Below, one piece after another: positions 27,219 to 35,645 of a stretch of DNA of 64,000 nt. A program made the position numbers and the translations under genes. The stretch's first letter is position 1. Each line of letters begins with the position of its first letter. The stretch lies in contig JAGQTV010000016.1 of the NCBI GenBank assembly GCA_020438845.1, forward strand, positions 1-64,000, written 5' to 3'. This DNA comes from Mycobacterium sp. GTDB taxonomy: Bacteria > Actinomycetota > Actinomycetes > Mycobacteriales > Mycobacteriaceae. The notes under the pieces were generated by a model, which was not told where the DNA came from, made no database searches, and saw only the letters and a list, made by a program, of their open reading frames with translations.

Positions 27219-27661
27219 CGCTCCCCGTCTCCCCTGCGGCATCACTCAGCGAAGATCGAGATGGCCGACAGCAAGCTTTCGCGGCCTCGGACGTCGGCAC
27301 CTCCGAACCGGAACCTATCAGTACCGGTTCATCGCCGCCAAGCCGGACCTCGCGCCTTCAATGAACCAATCCAATGGTCCAGCCTGCGCAATCGATGGAG
27401 TCTGGTTACTCGGGCTGGGGTGCTCTTCGGAGGCTTCTCGTCGGCAGATGGCAGGCAGGACACAAATCGGGGGGCCGTCGGTCCCTTGAACGGCAATTCG
27501 CACGGCAAACACCAGGTTTTCCAGCCAGCCCCAGTGGCCCCGACTTTCGCTCATCGTTGGCCGAGGCAGGCGACCTCCATGTCACCGAGCGCCGCGTACC
27601 CGGCTCCCGCCGCGGCCGCCAACGGAAAATGCAAGGAGCCTGGGATCCATGACGTTACCGG
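27219..27661. other. 443-base stretch without a supported gene
   Basis: Upstream of the repeat protein and downstream of the amidohydrolase gene, both strands are open only in short frames of composition unlike a protein family. The promoter of the repeat protein must lie in the left part. No convincing hairpin, repeat or RNA gene was seen. Confidence 0.5.
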
Positions 27662-28480
27662 CTACCCGCACTCCGCGTCCGACGCCGCCTTCGGTGGCTC
27701 AGCCGAGGGTTCCAGGCGATATAGCCTTGCAGCGTTACGCCACAACACATTCGCGAGGTGTTCCGGTGCAATCAGGTCATGAAGCGACGTCAGATCGGTG
27801 TCGGCGAAGGGCCGCGGCGCGCGGGTCGAGGGCAAGTCCGTCCCGAACACCAGAGCGCCCGGGTTGACGTCGAGTATGCGATTCATGGCGTCGGCAATGT
27901 CCAGCTCGACACGTCCGAAACCGGTCGCCTTTACGAACGCGCCAGATTCGACCAGGTTCAGCAGGTCGGGGAAACCGTCTGCGCTCAGGCCGAGGTGGTC
28001 GATGCCGAGTGCCGGCAACTTCACCAGAGTAGGCAATATCGGGCGCAGTTCGCGGGAATCGATATAGATCTCGCTGTGCCAACCGGCCAGATCGTGGACG
28101 CGACGCGCGAGCCGGTCAAGATCGCTGAGACTTGCCGAACCGCCGCGGCGAACATTGAATCGGACCGCTCGGACACCGACGGAATCGAGCCGCAGGATCT
28201 CGTGATCGGTCGTCTCAATCGGGATTTGGGTGACGCCGACGAATGTGGGTCCGAGCGCGGTCAGAGCTGCGGTGAGGTAGTTCTGATCGAAACCCTGGAA
28301 TGAGCCGGAAACCACAGCGCCACCGAGAATTCCAAGGTCCGCCACCCGGCGCTCATAGTCACCGACCGTGAACGTCGGCGGAAGGTAGCCGTTGTTCTCC
28401 TGAAGCGGGAACCGGGGATCAATGATGTGCAGGTGCGCGTCGAAAACGCGGTCCGGACCCGCCTGCCGACTGCCCTGCAC
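27662..28480 (-). CDS. Amidohydrolase-2 family TIM-barrel hydrolase
   Basis: The 272-residue protein has the first metal motif FDAHLHI, followed by short beta/alpha units, GIDHLGLSADGFPDLL, and the late catalytic Asp motif LVFGTDLPSTRAPRPF. The pattern and length match the amidohydrolase-2 (PF04909) family, which includes lactonases and ring-cleavage-type decarboxylases using a single metal. It lies 14 bases downstream of the POT transporter gene on the same strand, so substrate import and hydrolysis are probably coordinated. The substrate is unknown. Confidence 0.88.
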   Translation of the reverse strand: MQGSRQAGPDRVFDAHLHIIDPRFPLQENNGYLPPTFTVGDYERRVADLGILGGAVVSGSFQGFDQNYLTAALTALGPTFVGVTQIPIETTDHEILRLDSVGVRAVRFNVRRGGSASLSDLDRLARRVHDLAGWHSEIYIDSRELRPILPTLVKLPALGIDHLGLSADGFPDLLNLVESGAFVKATGFGRVELDIADAMNRILDVNPGALVFGTDLPSTRAPRPFADTDLTSLHDLIAPEHLANVLWRNAARLYRLEPSAEPPKAASDAECG

Positions 28481-28494
28481 CCGGCTCGCAGCAC

Positions 28495-29985
28495 TCAGTG
28501 GATACCGCCCATCAGGGTGTGGATCCGCTTCCTCTGGGCGGCCACGATGCCCGCGAGGACCATAGCGGCCCCGCCTATGACGCCGAAATAGCCGACCAAT
28601 CCGAGACTGTCCTGAAGCGGCGCGGTGGCACTGCCGATCGCGTCGCCGACGGCGCTGGCCAAAAACCAGAGCGCCACCACTTGACTTTCCATACCGCGTG
28701 GCGCCAGGTGTGTGGACGCCGCCAGTCCGGTCGGACTCAGCAGCAGTTCACCGATCGTCTGAATGAGGACGATCATCATCAGCCAGATCAACAGCACCTT
28801 CGTGCCGCCCTGCGCGATGTTGGCCAGCACGGCCATGGCCAGAAAAGAGGCCCCGATGAGAAGCAGCGCCAAGACGAACTTGCCCGGCAGTGTGGGCGCT
28901 CGCTTGCCGAGTTTGACCCAGAGGTATGCGAACACCGGTGCGAGGAGCACGATTCCGATCGGATTGACCGACTGCAGCCAGCTCGCCGGGATTTCGAAGC
29001 CGCCGACGTGACGGTCGGTGTTGTTCTCAGCGAACAAACTCAAAGTGGAATACCCCTGGTCGCTGATCAACCAGAACATCGCGGCGCCGGCGAAGATCCA
29101 CACGTATGCCTTCATTCGGTCTCGGTCCAGTGCGGTCAGATCGGTGCCCCGGAAGATCCGGGCAAAATAGAGGAATGGGGTTGCCACGGTGATGGCCGCC
29201 AGATACCAGATCATGTGCTCCGCACGGTAGCGGCCGAGCATTTCGTCAACGACGAACAAGGCAGCGCTGACGGCGAGAAACGCCGCAGTAATCAACGCAA
29301 GCTTGCGCAGCTGTTCGCGAGTTTCGGGATTGGGCACGGCGCGGCCGATTCTGCCCAGTGTCCTTGGGGCCGCGAAAATGTAGACGACCATTGCGATCGT
29401 CATCCCCACTCCGGCTGCGCTGAAGCCGACGTGCCAGTTCACCTTCTCCCCGAGGTAGCCACAGACCAGCGGTGAGAAGAAGCTGCCCACGTTGATGCCC
29501 ATGTAGAAGATGGAGAATCCGGCGTCGCGACGCTCGCCCTCGTCGGGATCCTGGTCGTAGAGTTCGCCCACCATGGCCGAGATATTGGGTTTGAGTAAAC
29601 CCGTCCCGATGGCGATGAGGGCCATCCCCGGCCACAAGGACATCGGTTCGGGGATGGCGAGGACGTAATGGCCGGCCGCGATGGTGCACCCGCCGATGAG
29701 GACCGATCGGAAGGGACCCAGCACCCGGTCTGCCATCCACCCGCCCGGGACGGTCAGGAGATAGATCAGGGCGCTGTAGACACCGACGATGCCGATGGAT
29801 GTGGTGTTAGACATCCCCATCCCGCCGCGGGAGTCGTCGGCGGCCAGATACAGCACGAGGATCGCAAGCATGCCGTAGTAGCTGAATCGCTCCCACAGTT
29901 CAGTGAAGAACAGCGTTGCCAATCCGGTCGGGTGCCCGAAGAAACGCCGATCTTCCTGCGGCGGCACCCGCAACACACTCGTCAT
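28495..29985 (-). CDS. POT/PTR-family proton-dependent peptide transporter
   Basis: The 496-residue membrane protein has the POT fingerprint ELWERFSYYGML in TM1 (ExxERFxYY), the MFS loop GGWMADRVLGPFRSVLIGG, and PNISAMVGELYDQ with FSIFYMGINVGSFFSPLVCG, the PTR2 family signatures. It imports di- and tripeptides or similar compounds with protons. The gene precedes the amidohydrolase in an apparent two-gene operon, so the imported compound may be an amide or peptide-like molecule. Confidence 0.92.
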   Translation of the reverse strand: MTSVLRVPPQEDRRFFGHPTGLATLFFTELWERFSYYGMLAILVLYLAADDSRGGMGMSNTTSIGIVGVYSALIYLLTVPGGWMADRVLGPFRSVLIGGCTIAAGHYVLAIPEPMSLWPGMALIAIGTGLLKPNISAMVGELYDQDPDEGERRDAGFSIFYMGINVGSFFSPLVCGYLGEKVNWHVGFSAAGVGMTIAMVVYIFAAPRTLGRIGRAVPNPETREQLRKLALITAAFLAVSAALFVVDEMLGRYRAEHMIWYLAAITVATPFLYFARIFRGTDLTALDRDRMKAYVWIFAGAAMFWLISDQGYSTLSLFAENNTDRHVGGFEIPASWLQSVNPIGIVLLAPVFAYLWVKLGKRAPTLPGKFVLALLLIGASFLAMAVLANIAQGGTKVLLIWLMMIVLIQTIGELLLSPTGLAASTHLAPRGMESQVVALWFLASAVGDAIGSATAPLQDSLGLVGYFGVIGGAAMVLAGIVAAQRKRIHTLMGGIH

Positions 29986-30175
29986 CCCGAAGAAGTTACG
30001 CCTCTCGGACCTGCCCTGCGCAGCGGTTGCCCAGCGAACACTGTTGCAACGCTGTTAAAACGGATGGAATCGGGGCCGTTCCCGATCGCCGACGCGGACC
30101 ACGGACACCCGGCAAGGGAAATCCAATTCGGCGAACACACCCCCCAGCCCTGTTGAAAATACTTGGCGCAAGAGT

Positions 30176-30590
30176 ATGTTTCGATCTCCGGTGCCGGTAA
30201 TGGCCGGCACGTCGGCGTATATCGAAACGATCGCCAAAGGGGCACTCGACCTTGCCCTGGTATCAGCACCGAGGTCCTTCACCTTCCCTGCCCGCGTCAC
30301 CGCGCATCTGCTTTGCGAGGAACCACCTTTGTTCGAGTGCCGTCCCGACCACCCTTTTGGCCAAGCACGACCACCTCGCCCTCGCAGGACTCGCCGACGA
30401 GGATCTCATCGGTTGGCCAGTGCCATGAACAATGCGGAGCCAAGTGGATGATGCCCACGCCGCCCAACCACAGATCGGGCCCGCGGCCGCCAGACTCGCC
30501 GAACTCAGTCTGACGGCGGTCGATGCAACGGCCGCACGACGATGGGTTTCGCGAGAATTCGCCTTCTACCGCGATCAGCATAATGACGAG
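30176..30590 (+). pseudogene. Decayed LysR-type regulator (effector-binding domain remnant)
   Basis: The translation reads SAYIETIAKGALDLALVSAP and CEEPPLFECRPDHPF, typical of LysR substrate-binding domains. After one frame change it continues as DHLALAGLADEDLIGWPVP, a stop, then MRSQVDDAHAAQPQIG and LTAVDAT. The N-terminal helix-turn-helix region is absent, and the shift at about 30355 plus the stop at about 30427 make it non-functional. The 190 bases before it (29986-30175) hold no recognisable gene. The remnant runs straight into cutC. Confidence 0.7.
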
Positions 30591-31439
30591 ATGGAATTGG
30601 AAGTCATCGGGTTTGATCTTGCGTCGTGTCTGGTAGCCCAGGAACATGGGGCGGACCGGATTGAGTTATGTGCCAATCCCCACGAAGGAGGCACCACCCC
30701 GTCCTACGGGATGATCGCCATCGCAAGGCGATACACAACTATTCAGCTGTTCCCGATCATCCGCCCGAGAGGTGGCGATTTCCTCTATACGCAAATGGAA
30801 TTCGCCGCCATGATCGCCGATGTCGAACAATGTGGACTACTGGGTTGTGACGGCGTGGTGATCGGCATGCTCACCGAAGACGGGAAGGTCGACACCGATC
30901 GGTGCGCTGAGTTGATCGACCGTGCGGGTCCTATGCAGGTCACTTTCCATCGGGCGTTCGACCGGGTGCAGGATCCGATGCGATCCCTCGAAGACGTCAT
31001 CGCCCTGGGGTGCACCCGAATCCTGACCAGTGGCCTGCACCCGAATGTGGACCTCGGCAAGCACACGTTACGAGCGCTGGTCGACGCCGCCGCACAGAGA
31101 ATCGTCATCATGCCGGGTGCTGGTGTCCGCTCCACCAACATCCTGGACCTTGCCAAAAACACGGGTGCCAAAGCATTTCACAGCTCAGCAAGATCGACGC
31201 ATGCCTCAAAGATGGAATACACCAACCCCGCGATGGGCGAAGTTCTGGACTCCATCGGCATCGACGCCATCGAAGTGCAAGCGTTGCGGCGCAACCTCGA
31301 TCGATATGCGAACGAACGTTCAGCCGTGCGCTTCGCCCATGTTGATGGTCAGCGGCTGCCGGAAGAACCGGGTGATCCACAGCAGCACAGCGATTCCGAT
31401 GGCGAACCAGATGATGCCGTACCTGGTCGAGTCGGCTGA
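30591..31439 (+). CDS. cutC: CutC-family protein with a replaced C-terminus
   Basis: The CutC TIM barrel is recognisable from MELEVIGFDLASCLVAQEHG through IELCANPHEGGTTPSYG, FPIIRPRGGDFLYT, VTFHRAFDRVQDP, RILTSGLHPNV and FHSSARSTHASKMEY. CutC proteins were linked genetically to copper homeostasis, though a direct copper role is disputed. The ATG at 30591 begins the domain; open frame upstream belongs to the LysR remnant. The last ~40 of 282 residues are antisense to the final membrane helix of the amino-acid permease and look unlike CutC, so the native stop was probably lost in a rearrangement. Confidence 0.85.
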   Translation: MELEVIGFDLASCLVAQEHGADRIELCANPHEGGTTPSYGMIAIARRYTTIQLFPIIRPRGGDFLYTQMEFAAMIADVEQCGLLGCDGVVIGMLTEDGKVDTDRCAELIDRAGPMQVTFHRAFDRVQDPMRSLEDVIALGCTRILTSGLHPNVDLGKHTLRALVDAAAQRIVIMPGAGVRSTNILDLAKNTGAKAFHSSARSTHASKMEYTNPAMGEVLDSIGIDAIEVQALRRNLDRYANERSAVRFAHVDGQRLPEEPGDPQQHSDSDGEPDDAVPGRVG

Positions 31440-32690
31440 TAGGTAGGCCCACAGCAGGATGGTGAACGCCATTCCGATCGCAGGCAGGACGATGTTCCTG
31501 AAAATCTGTCGTGCACCGTTTATCTCTCGGCGGCGGTAGGCGAAGTAGACGATCACGGTCAGGTTGACGAAGGTGAAGGCGATCAGCGCTCCGAAGTTGA
31601 TCAGGGAAGCCACGAAGTCCAGATTGAAGGCGATCGCCAGGAGCGACACCACGCCGACGAAGACGATCGCGTAGGCCGGCGTCTGGAAACTCGGATGCAG
31701 GAACCCGAAGAAACGACCGATCGGACCTCTGCCATTCCGCCCCATGACGAAGAGCAGGCGCGAAACCGAAGCATGCGAGGCGAGGCTCGAAGCCACGGTG
31801 GCCGCGAACGCGGCCGAGGTGAGCAAGATCTTGAAGATGTGCCCGCCAACCATGAATGCGATCTGGGGCAGGGCGCTGTTCTCCAGTGACTCCTCATTGA
31901 AGCTGGAGATGTCCGGAAACAACGACTGGGTGAACCAGGCGGAGATGAAGAAGATGGCGCCGCCGATCATCAGCGCCAGCACGATCGCCTTCGGTACGGT
32001 CGAGGTGTCCTTCGCCTCTTCGGTGTACATGGTGATCGCATCGAAGCCGATGAAGGAGAAGGCCACGATCGTCGCGCCGGTGATGACCAGGTTGAGGTGG
32101 ACGCCGTCGTGCCAGAGCGGCTTCGTCGAGAACAGGGTGCCGTTGCCCATCCCGTCCTGCAGGGATTTGAAGGCGAGCACCAGGAATACCGCGATCAAGA
32201 CCACCTCGAAAACCACCAGCAACATGTTCACGCGCGAGGTGTTGGTCATGCTGAACAAACACATCGCGGTGATCGCGGCGACGTAGATGGTGACCCAGAT
32301 CCAGGGCGGCACCTCGGGAAAGAACGAGTACATGTAGCTGCGGATGATGAGAGCGTTGACCAGAGGCAGTAGCAGATAGTCCAGCAACGCCGCCCACCCG
32401 ATGAGGAATCCCACGTTGGGGCTGATGGTGGCTGAGGTGTAGGTATAGGAAGACCCGGCGGAAGGGAAGATCCGGGTCATCCGGCCGTAGCTGACCGCCG
32501 TGAACACCATGACCACCAACGCCAACATATAGGCGGTCGGAACCACGCTCCCGGTCTCGTTCGACACGATGCCGAAGGTGTCGAAGACGACTGTCGGCGT
32601 CATGTAGCCCAACCCGAGGCCAACAATTGCCCACAGCCCGAGCGTCCGTGCCAGCTGAGTACCAGTCGACCCGGAAGCAACCTCAGTCAT
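31320..32690 (-). CDS. APC-superfamily amino-acid permease
   Basis: The 456-residue protein has about twelve membrane segments with APC features: the TM1 region GLWAIVGLGLGYMTPTVVF, IVAFSFIGFDAITMYTEEAKD near the TM6/7 consensus, and MGRNGRGPIGRFFGFLHPSFQTPAYA, the conserved loop after TM8. The C-terminal helix (YGIIWFAIGIAVLLWITRFF) fits the family, so its own end looks native although it overlaps cutC by 120 bases. It would import an amino acid or related amine by proton coupling; specificity is unknown. Confidence 0.9.
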   Translation of the reverse strand: MTEVASGSTGTQLARTLGLWAIVGLGLGYMTPTVVFDTFGIVSNETGSVVPTAYMLALVVMVFTAVSYGRMTRIFPSAGSSYTYTSATISPNVGFLIGWAALLDYLLLPLVNALIIRSYMYSFFPEVPPWIWVTIYVAAITAMCLFSMTNTSRVNMLLVVFEVVLIAVFLVLAFKSLQDGMGNGTLFSTKPLWHDGVHLNLVITGATIVAFSFIGFDAITMYTEEAKDTSTVPKAIVLALMIGGAIFFISAWFTQSLFPDISSFNEESLENSALPQIAFMVGGHIFKILLTSAAFAATVASSLASHASVSRLLFVMGRNGRGPIGRFFGFLHPSFQTPAYAIVFVGVVSLLAIAFNLDFVASLINFGALIAFTFVNLTVIVYFAYRRREINGARQIFRNIVLPAIGMAFTILLWAYLSADSTRYGIIWFAIGIAVLLWITRFFRQPLTINMGEAHG

Positions 32691-32827
32691 TGTGGTCCGC
32701 CATCGTCATAACCTCCCGTTTGTAACCAGTGGCTTACCACAACCGCGGGGCACCTGCCGGGTGAAAAGAAGAACCGTTGCCCCAGTCGGCCTTCGGAGGC
32801 GGAAATTGCGTGTTAGCGTGACGATCC

Positions 32828-33691
32828 ATGCGGTACGTCGTCGGTTACGGTCCTCGTCAGCGGGGAGTTGACGGGATCAATCTCGCGGCAACCCTGGCCC
32901 GCTCCTCCGGTGCGAAGCTCGACCTCGTCACCGTATTGCCCAGTGACGCCCCGACCTTCCACCGGTACTCGCCCGACCAGGCATTCAACGAGGAAGTCGA
33001 AGAGCAGGGCCGCGAGTGGCTCCAGGACGGGCTGGCCCACGTGCCGGATGACGTTCGAGCCGAAGGTCATCTTCGCCGTGCGGATTCCATCACCGAGGGC
33101 CTGATCGACGAAGCCGCCGACCCCGACCGGGGCGAGGCGGCCCTGATCGCCGTCGGTACCTACCACCGCGTTCGTAGCGGAAGGTTCGGCGTCGGCAGCC
33201 TGGCCGATGCCTTGTTGCATTCGTCGACGGTTCCGGTGGCCCTTGCCCCGGCGGACTATGAGGGCCATCCCGGCGTCGGCCGAATCACCTGCGCGATCGG
33301 AATGCAGCCGGGCAACGAAGACATGCTCGATACCGCAATCCAATTGGCGACCGACTGGAAAGTGCCGCTTCGTTTGATGTCGCTCGTGGCCATCGGTGAG
33401 TACGGGCGCGAGGATCGGCGTCAGGAGTTGACTCGGCTCGCCGGGCTGCACGCGTCGGAGTTGGTAGACAGGGCCGTGGCGGCGCTTCCGGCCGACAGCT
33501 CGGCGACAAGCGTTGTCGGCCATGGCGAGTCGTTGGAGGACGCCGTGGAGGGATTGGATTTCCTGGACAACGAGGTAGTGCTGATCGGCTCCAGCCGCCT
33601 GGCCCAGCCCAAGCGGCTTTTCCTGGGCCATTCGGCAACCAAGATCATGCGCGCACTGCCGGTACCCATGATCGTGTTGCCGCGGGACTGA
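32828..33691 (+). CDS. Universal stress protein with two Usp domains
   Basis: The 287-residue protein contains two tandem Usp domains. The first runs to about residue 140, with VGTYHRVRSGRFGVGSLADALLHSS and VPVALAP, and the second ends in IGSSRLAQPKRLFLGHSA and LPVPMIVLP. The G-x2-G-x9-G-(S/T) nucleotide-binding pattern is partly kept (GRFGVGSLADALLHSSTVPV), so ATP binding is possible for the first domain. It resembles the Usp proteins of mycobacteria linked to dormancy and stress, but no DosR-type motif was found upstream. It is divergent from the permease. Confidence 0.88.
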   Translation: MRYVVGYGPRQRGVDGINLAATLARSSGAKLDLVTVLPSDAPTFHRYSPDQAFNEEVEEQGREWLQDGLAHVPDDVRAEGHLRRADSITEGLIDEAADPDRGEAALIAVGTYHRVRSGRFGVGSLADALLHSSTVPVALAPADYEGHPGVGRITCAIGMQPGNEDMLDTAIQLATDWKVPLRLMSLVAIGEYGREDRRQELTRLAGLHASELVDRAVAALPADSSATSVVGHGESLEDAVEGLDFLDNEVVLIGSSRLAQPKRLFLGHSATKIMRALPVPMIVLPRD

Positions 33692-33722
33692 TTGGGAGGC
33701 GTACGACTACCGCGACCGAAAT

Positions 33723-34421
33723 CTAGGCGGTCACATCGATCCAGATTGCTCTCGCGGCCGCGAGCAGCTCGCCGCCAGCTGAGTACAACGACGAGTGGGC
33801 GTCGATCTTGCGTCCGTCATTCCAGTTCGACGCCGCTACGACGACACAGGGTTCGCCAACCTCGGGCACCCTTACGATGTGAGTTGTCATCCGGCCGAGG
33901 ACAGCGACGCCTCCGGGGATGCGGTCGAATGCCGCCCAGCCGCCGGGGCAGTCCAACGCCGCCCAGACGACCTCCGGTGGGATCTGGTCGCCGAATGAGT
34001 CGTCAGGGACCCATCTGTCAACCAAAATCTGTTGTCCGACAATGCGTTTAACGAATATCCGCAAACCGTCTCCGAGTGCACGGTCGGGGCCGCAGGTGAA
34101 GCAGGTCCGGAACGGGTGGCGGTCGTCGGGCAGCGCCGGCAACGCGTCGTCAGGGACGTCGAGGATGGCCGGCACCGGTTCGACGGGGTCACCGGCCGAC
34201 ACCGCGACCGCGATGACCTCGCCGGCGGCGTCGCGTACCTCGTACCGTTCGCCGATCAGCTCAATGCCCAGCGGGGTGTCCAAAGGCGGCGGACGGCGCA
34301 GCGTCACCTCGATCAGATCGCCAGGGACAGCGCCGGCGATCACTCCGCAGGCGTAGCCGCCATTGGCGCTGAATGGCGGGCCGTTGAAACGGCCGGGAAA
34401 CGTCACCGAGGATGGAAACAC
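33723..34421 (-). CDS. Hotdog-fold thioesterase-like protein
   Basis: The 232-residue protein looks like a double hotdog thioesterase-like protein of actinobacteria: FPGRFNGPPFSANGGYACG (with GG-Y-ACG as in acyl-ACP/CoA hydrolases) in the first unit, then HPFRTCFTCGPDR, and the second unit VVWAALDCPGGWAAF with MTTHIVRVPEVGEPCVVVAA. Two Cys in RTCFTCG are unusual and could bind metal. The GTG at 34421 is behind AAAGG and is preferred; a longer frame would overlap the preceding methyltransferase gene by 58 instead of 19 bases. It is the last gene of a three-gene minus-strand operon. Confidence 0.72.
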   Translation of the reverse strand: MFPSSVTFPGRFNGPPFSANGGYACGVIAGAVPGDLIEVTLRRPPPLDTPLGIELIGERYEVRDAAGEVIAVAVSAGDPVEPVPAILDVPDDALPALPDDRHPFRTCFTCGPDRALGDGLRIFVKRIVGQQILVDRWVPDDSFGDQIPPEVVWAALDCPGGWAAFDRIPGGVAVLGRMTTHIVRVPEVGEPCVVVAASNWNDGRKIDAHSSLYSAGGELLAAARAIWIDVTA

Positions 34422-34969
34422 CGACTCTGCCTTTGCTCGATCCGACGGGCCAAAAGCCAAGCCTCACCGCCACATTCACCGCCGGCGATCTGTCGCAACC
34501 CGGCGAACGCGGTAGGCAGTTCTCCGGCGCTCACGCGGAATGGCCCAGGTTGGGCGCCGACCTCACTCAGTGCCGATATGGCCAGCAGTCCGCCGGGAGC
34601 CAGCCGCTCGATAACGGCCGCGTCCAGCCGGCAGTCACGGAACTTGTGGCAGAAAATCACGTCGGCGTCCGGCCCCGGCGGCAATCCGCCGTCGAGGTCG
34701 AAAACCTCGAAGCGGCAATCGATCCCCTCACGGCGGGCCAACTCTCTGGCGCGTCGGATGGCCACCGGCGACACGTCGACGGCAAGAACGTCCAATCCGC
34801 GTGCGGCCAGCCACACTGATACCGCGCCCAGCCCGCAGGCCAGATCCAGGCCCACACCGGTTTTCGGGAACAGGCGCTCAAAAGGTGCAAAGACATCGGG
34901 TAGTCCGGGCGGCGGGACCGTCCGGGTGTGGTACCGCTCATCCCAGCGAAACCGGTCGGTCAGCGCCAT
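34403..34969 (-). CDS. Class I SAM-dependent methyltransferase
   Basis: The 188-residue protein starts with DRFRWDERYHTRTVPPP, as in TehB/UbiE-like small methyltransferases. It has motif I LDLACGLGAVSVWLAARG, motif II VLAVDVSPVAIRRARELA, and a post-II acidic region FEVFDLDGGLPPGPDADVI. SAM binding is secure, the acceptor is unknown. It is 18 bases downstream of the VOC gene and overlaps the hotdog protein start, so all three are coupled in one transcript. Confidence 0.87.
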   Translation of the reverse strand: MALTDRFRWDERYHTRTVPPPGLPDVFAPFERLFPKTGVGLDLACGLGAVSVWLAARGLDVLAVDVSPVAIRRARELARREGIDCRFEVFDLDGGLPPGPDADVIFCHKFRDCRLDAAVIERLAPGGLLAISALSEVGAQPGPFRVSAGELPTAFAGLRQIAGGECGGEAWLLARRIEQRQSRCFHPR

Positions 34970-34987
34970 CTCGAAGCCATCTCGAAG

Positions 34988-35551
34988 TCATCTCGAGGCC
35001 GAGCCGTCACGACCCGGGAGGCTTCTGATCGCCTCGCGTGCCACCGAATGCCGCCACTCGGGGTGCGCCTTCTGATAGGGGCGCAACGCGCGCCAGGTAC
35101 GCCACATCGCCGCCGGGGAAGGAACCGTGGGCAGCCGGGCCAGTTCCCACTGGATCCCGTTGATCGGGTCGTCGAAGAACACCGCGTAGTAGCCGGGCGT
35201 GTATTCCGGATACTCCGTCGGCGCGTACACCACCGGTACGGAACGGGGGAGCAGGAATTCGTCGTGAAATCGGTCGACTTCGCGTCGGCTACGCGCCCAC
35301 AGCGCGATGTGTTTGATGCCGACGGCTTGGTCGGCATGGCGGAGCTTCTCGCCGGTCGCGGCCGGCTGGATACCGATGTAGCTGTGCGGAAACGGAAACC
35401 GGGCCATGTAATAGGTCGACCGGTACTCGATGTCCAGGGTCCAGAAACTGCGGTACCCCAACCAACCGAACATCGCGTCGTAGAACTCGACCGATTGCTC
35501 ATAGTCCAAGACGTTGACTTCGACGTGATGCACTCCGCGCCAGCGCATCAT
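34988..35551 (-). CDS. VOC-superfamily (glyoxalase/dioxygenase-fold) protein
   Basis: The 187-residue protein has the VOC beta-alpha-beta3 pattern. It begins with WRGVHHVEVNVLDYEQSVEF (potential metal His), continues with GIKHIALWARSRREVDRFHD (second His), and has a C-terminal FFDDPINGIQWELAR carrying the Glu used as metal ligand. This keeps a plausible two-His, one-Glu metal site. Members are lactoylglutathione lyases, thiol transferases or extradiol enzymes; which applies here is unknown. The start at 35551 or 35548 (tandem ATG) is chosen because the fold begins there. It is the first gene of the VOC-methyltransferase-hotdog operon. Confidence 0.85.
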   Translation of the reverse strand: MMRWRGVHHVEVNVLDYEQSVEFYDAMFGWLGYRSFWTLDIEYRSTYYMARFPFPHSYIGIQPAATGEKLRHADQAVGIKHIALWARSRREVDRFHDEFLLPRSVPVVYAPTEYPEYTPGYYAVFFDDPINGIQWELARLPTVPSPAAMWRTWRALRPYQKAHPEWRHSVAREAIRSLPGRDGSASR

Positions 35552-35645
35552 TCCACCGTAGCCCGTTCGATGCCGCCGGAGCGGACGTATGGAATACGCC
35601 CCTGCGTACAAACCGGACTCTGTTTTCAGGACCCGGATTCAGATA

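Noticed and set aside
32691-32827. Possible DosR-type box upstream of the universal stress gene
   Set aside because: A GC-rich dyad-like stretch exists, but it does not match the DosR palindrome well enough to support a call.
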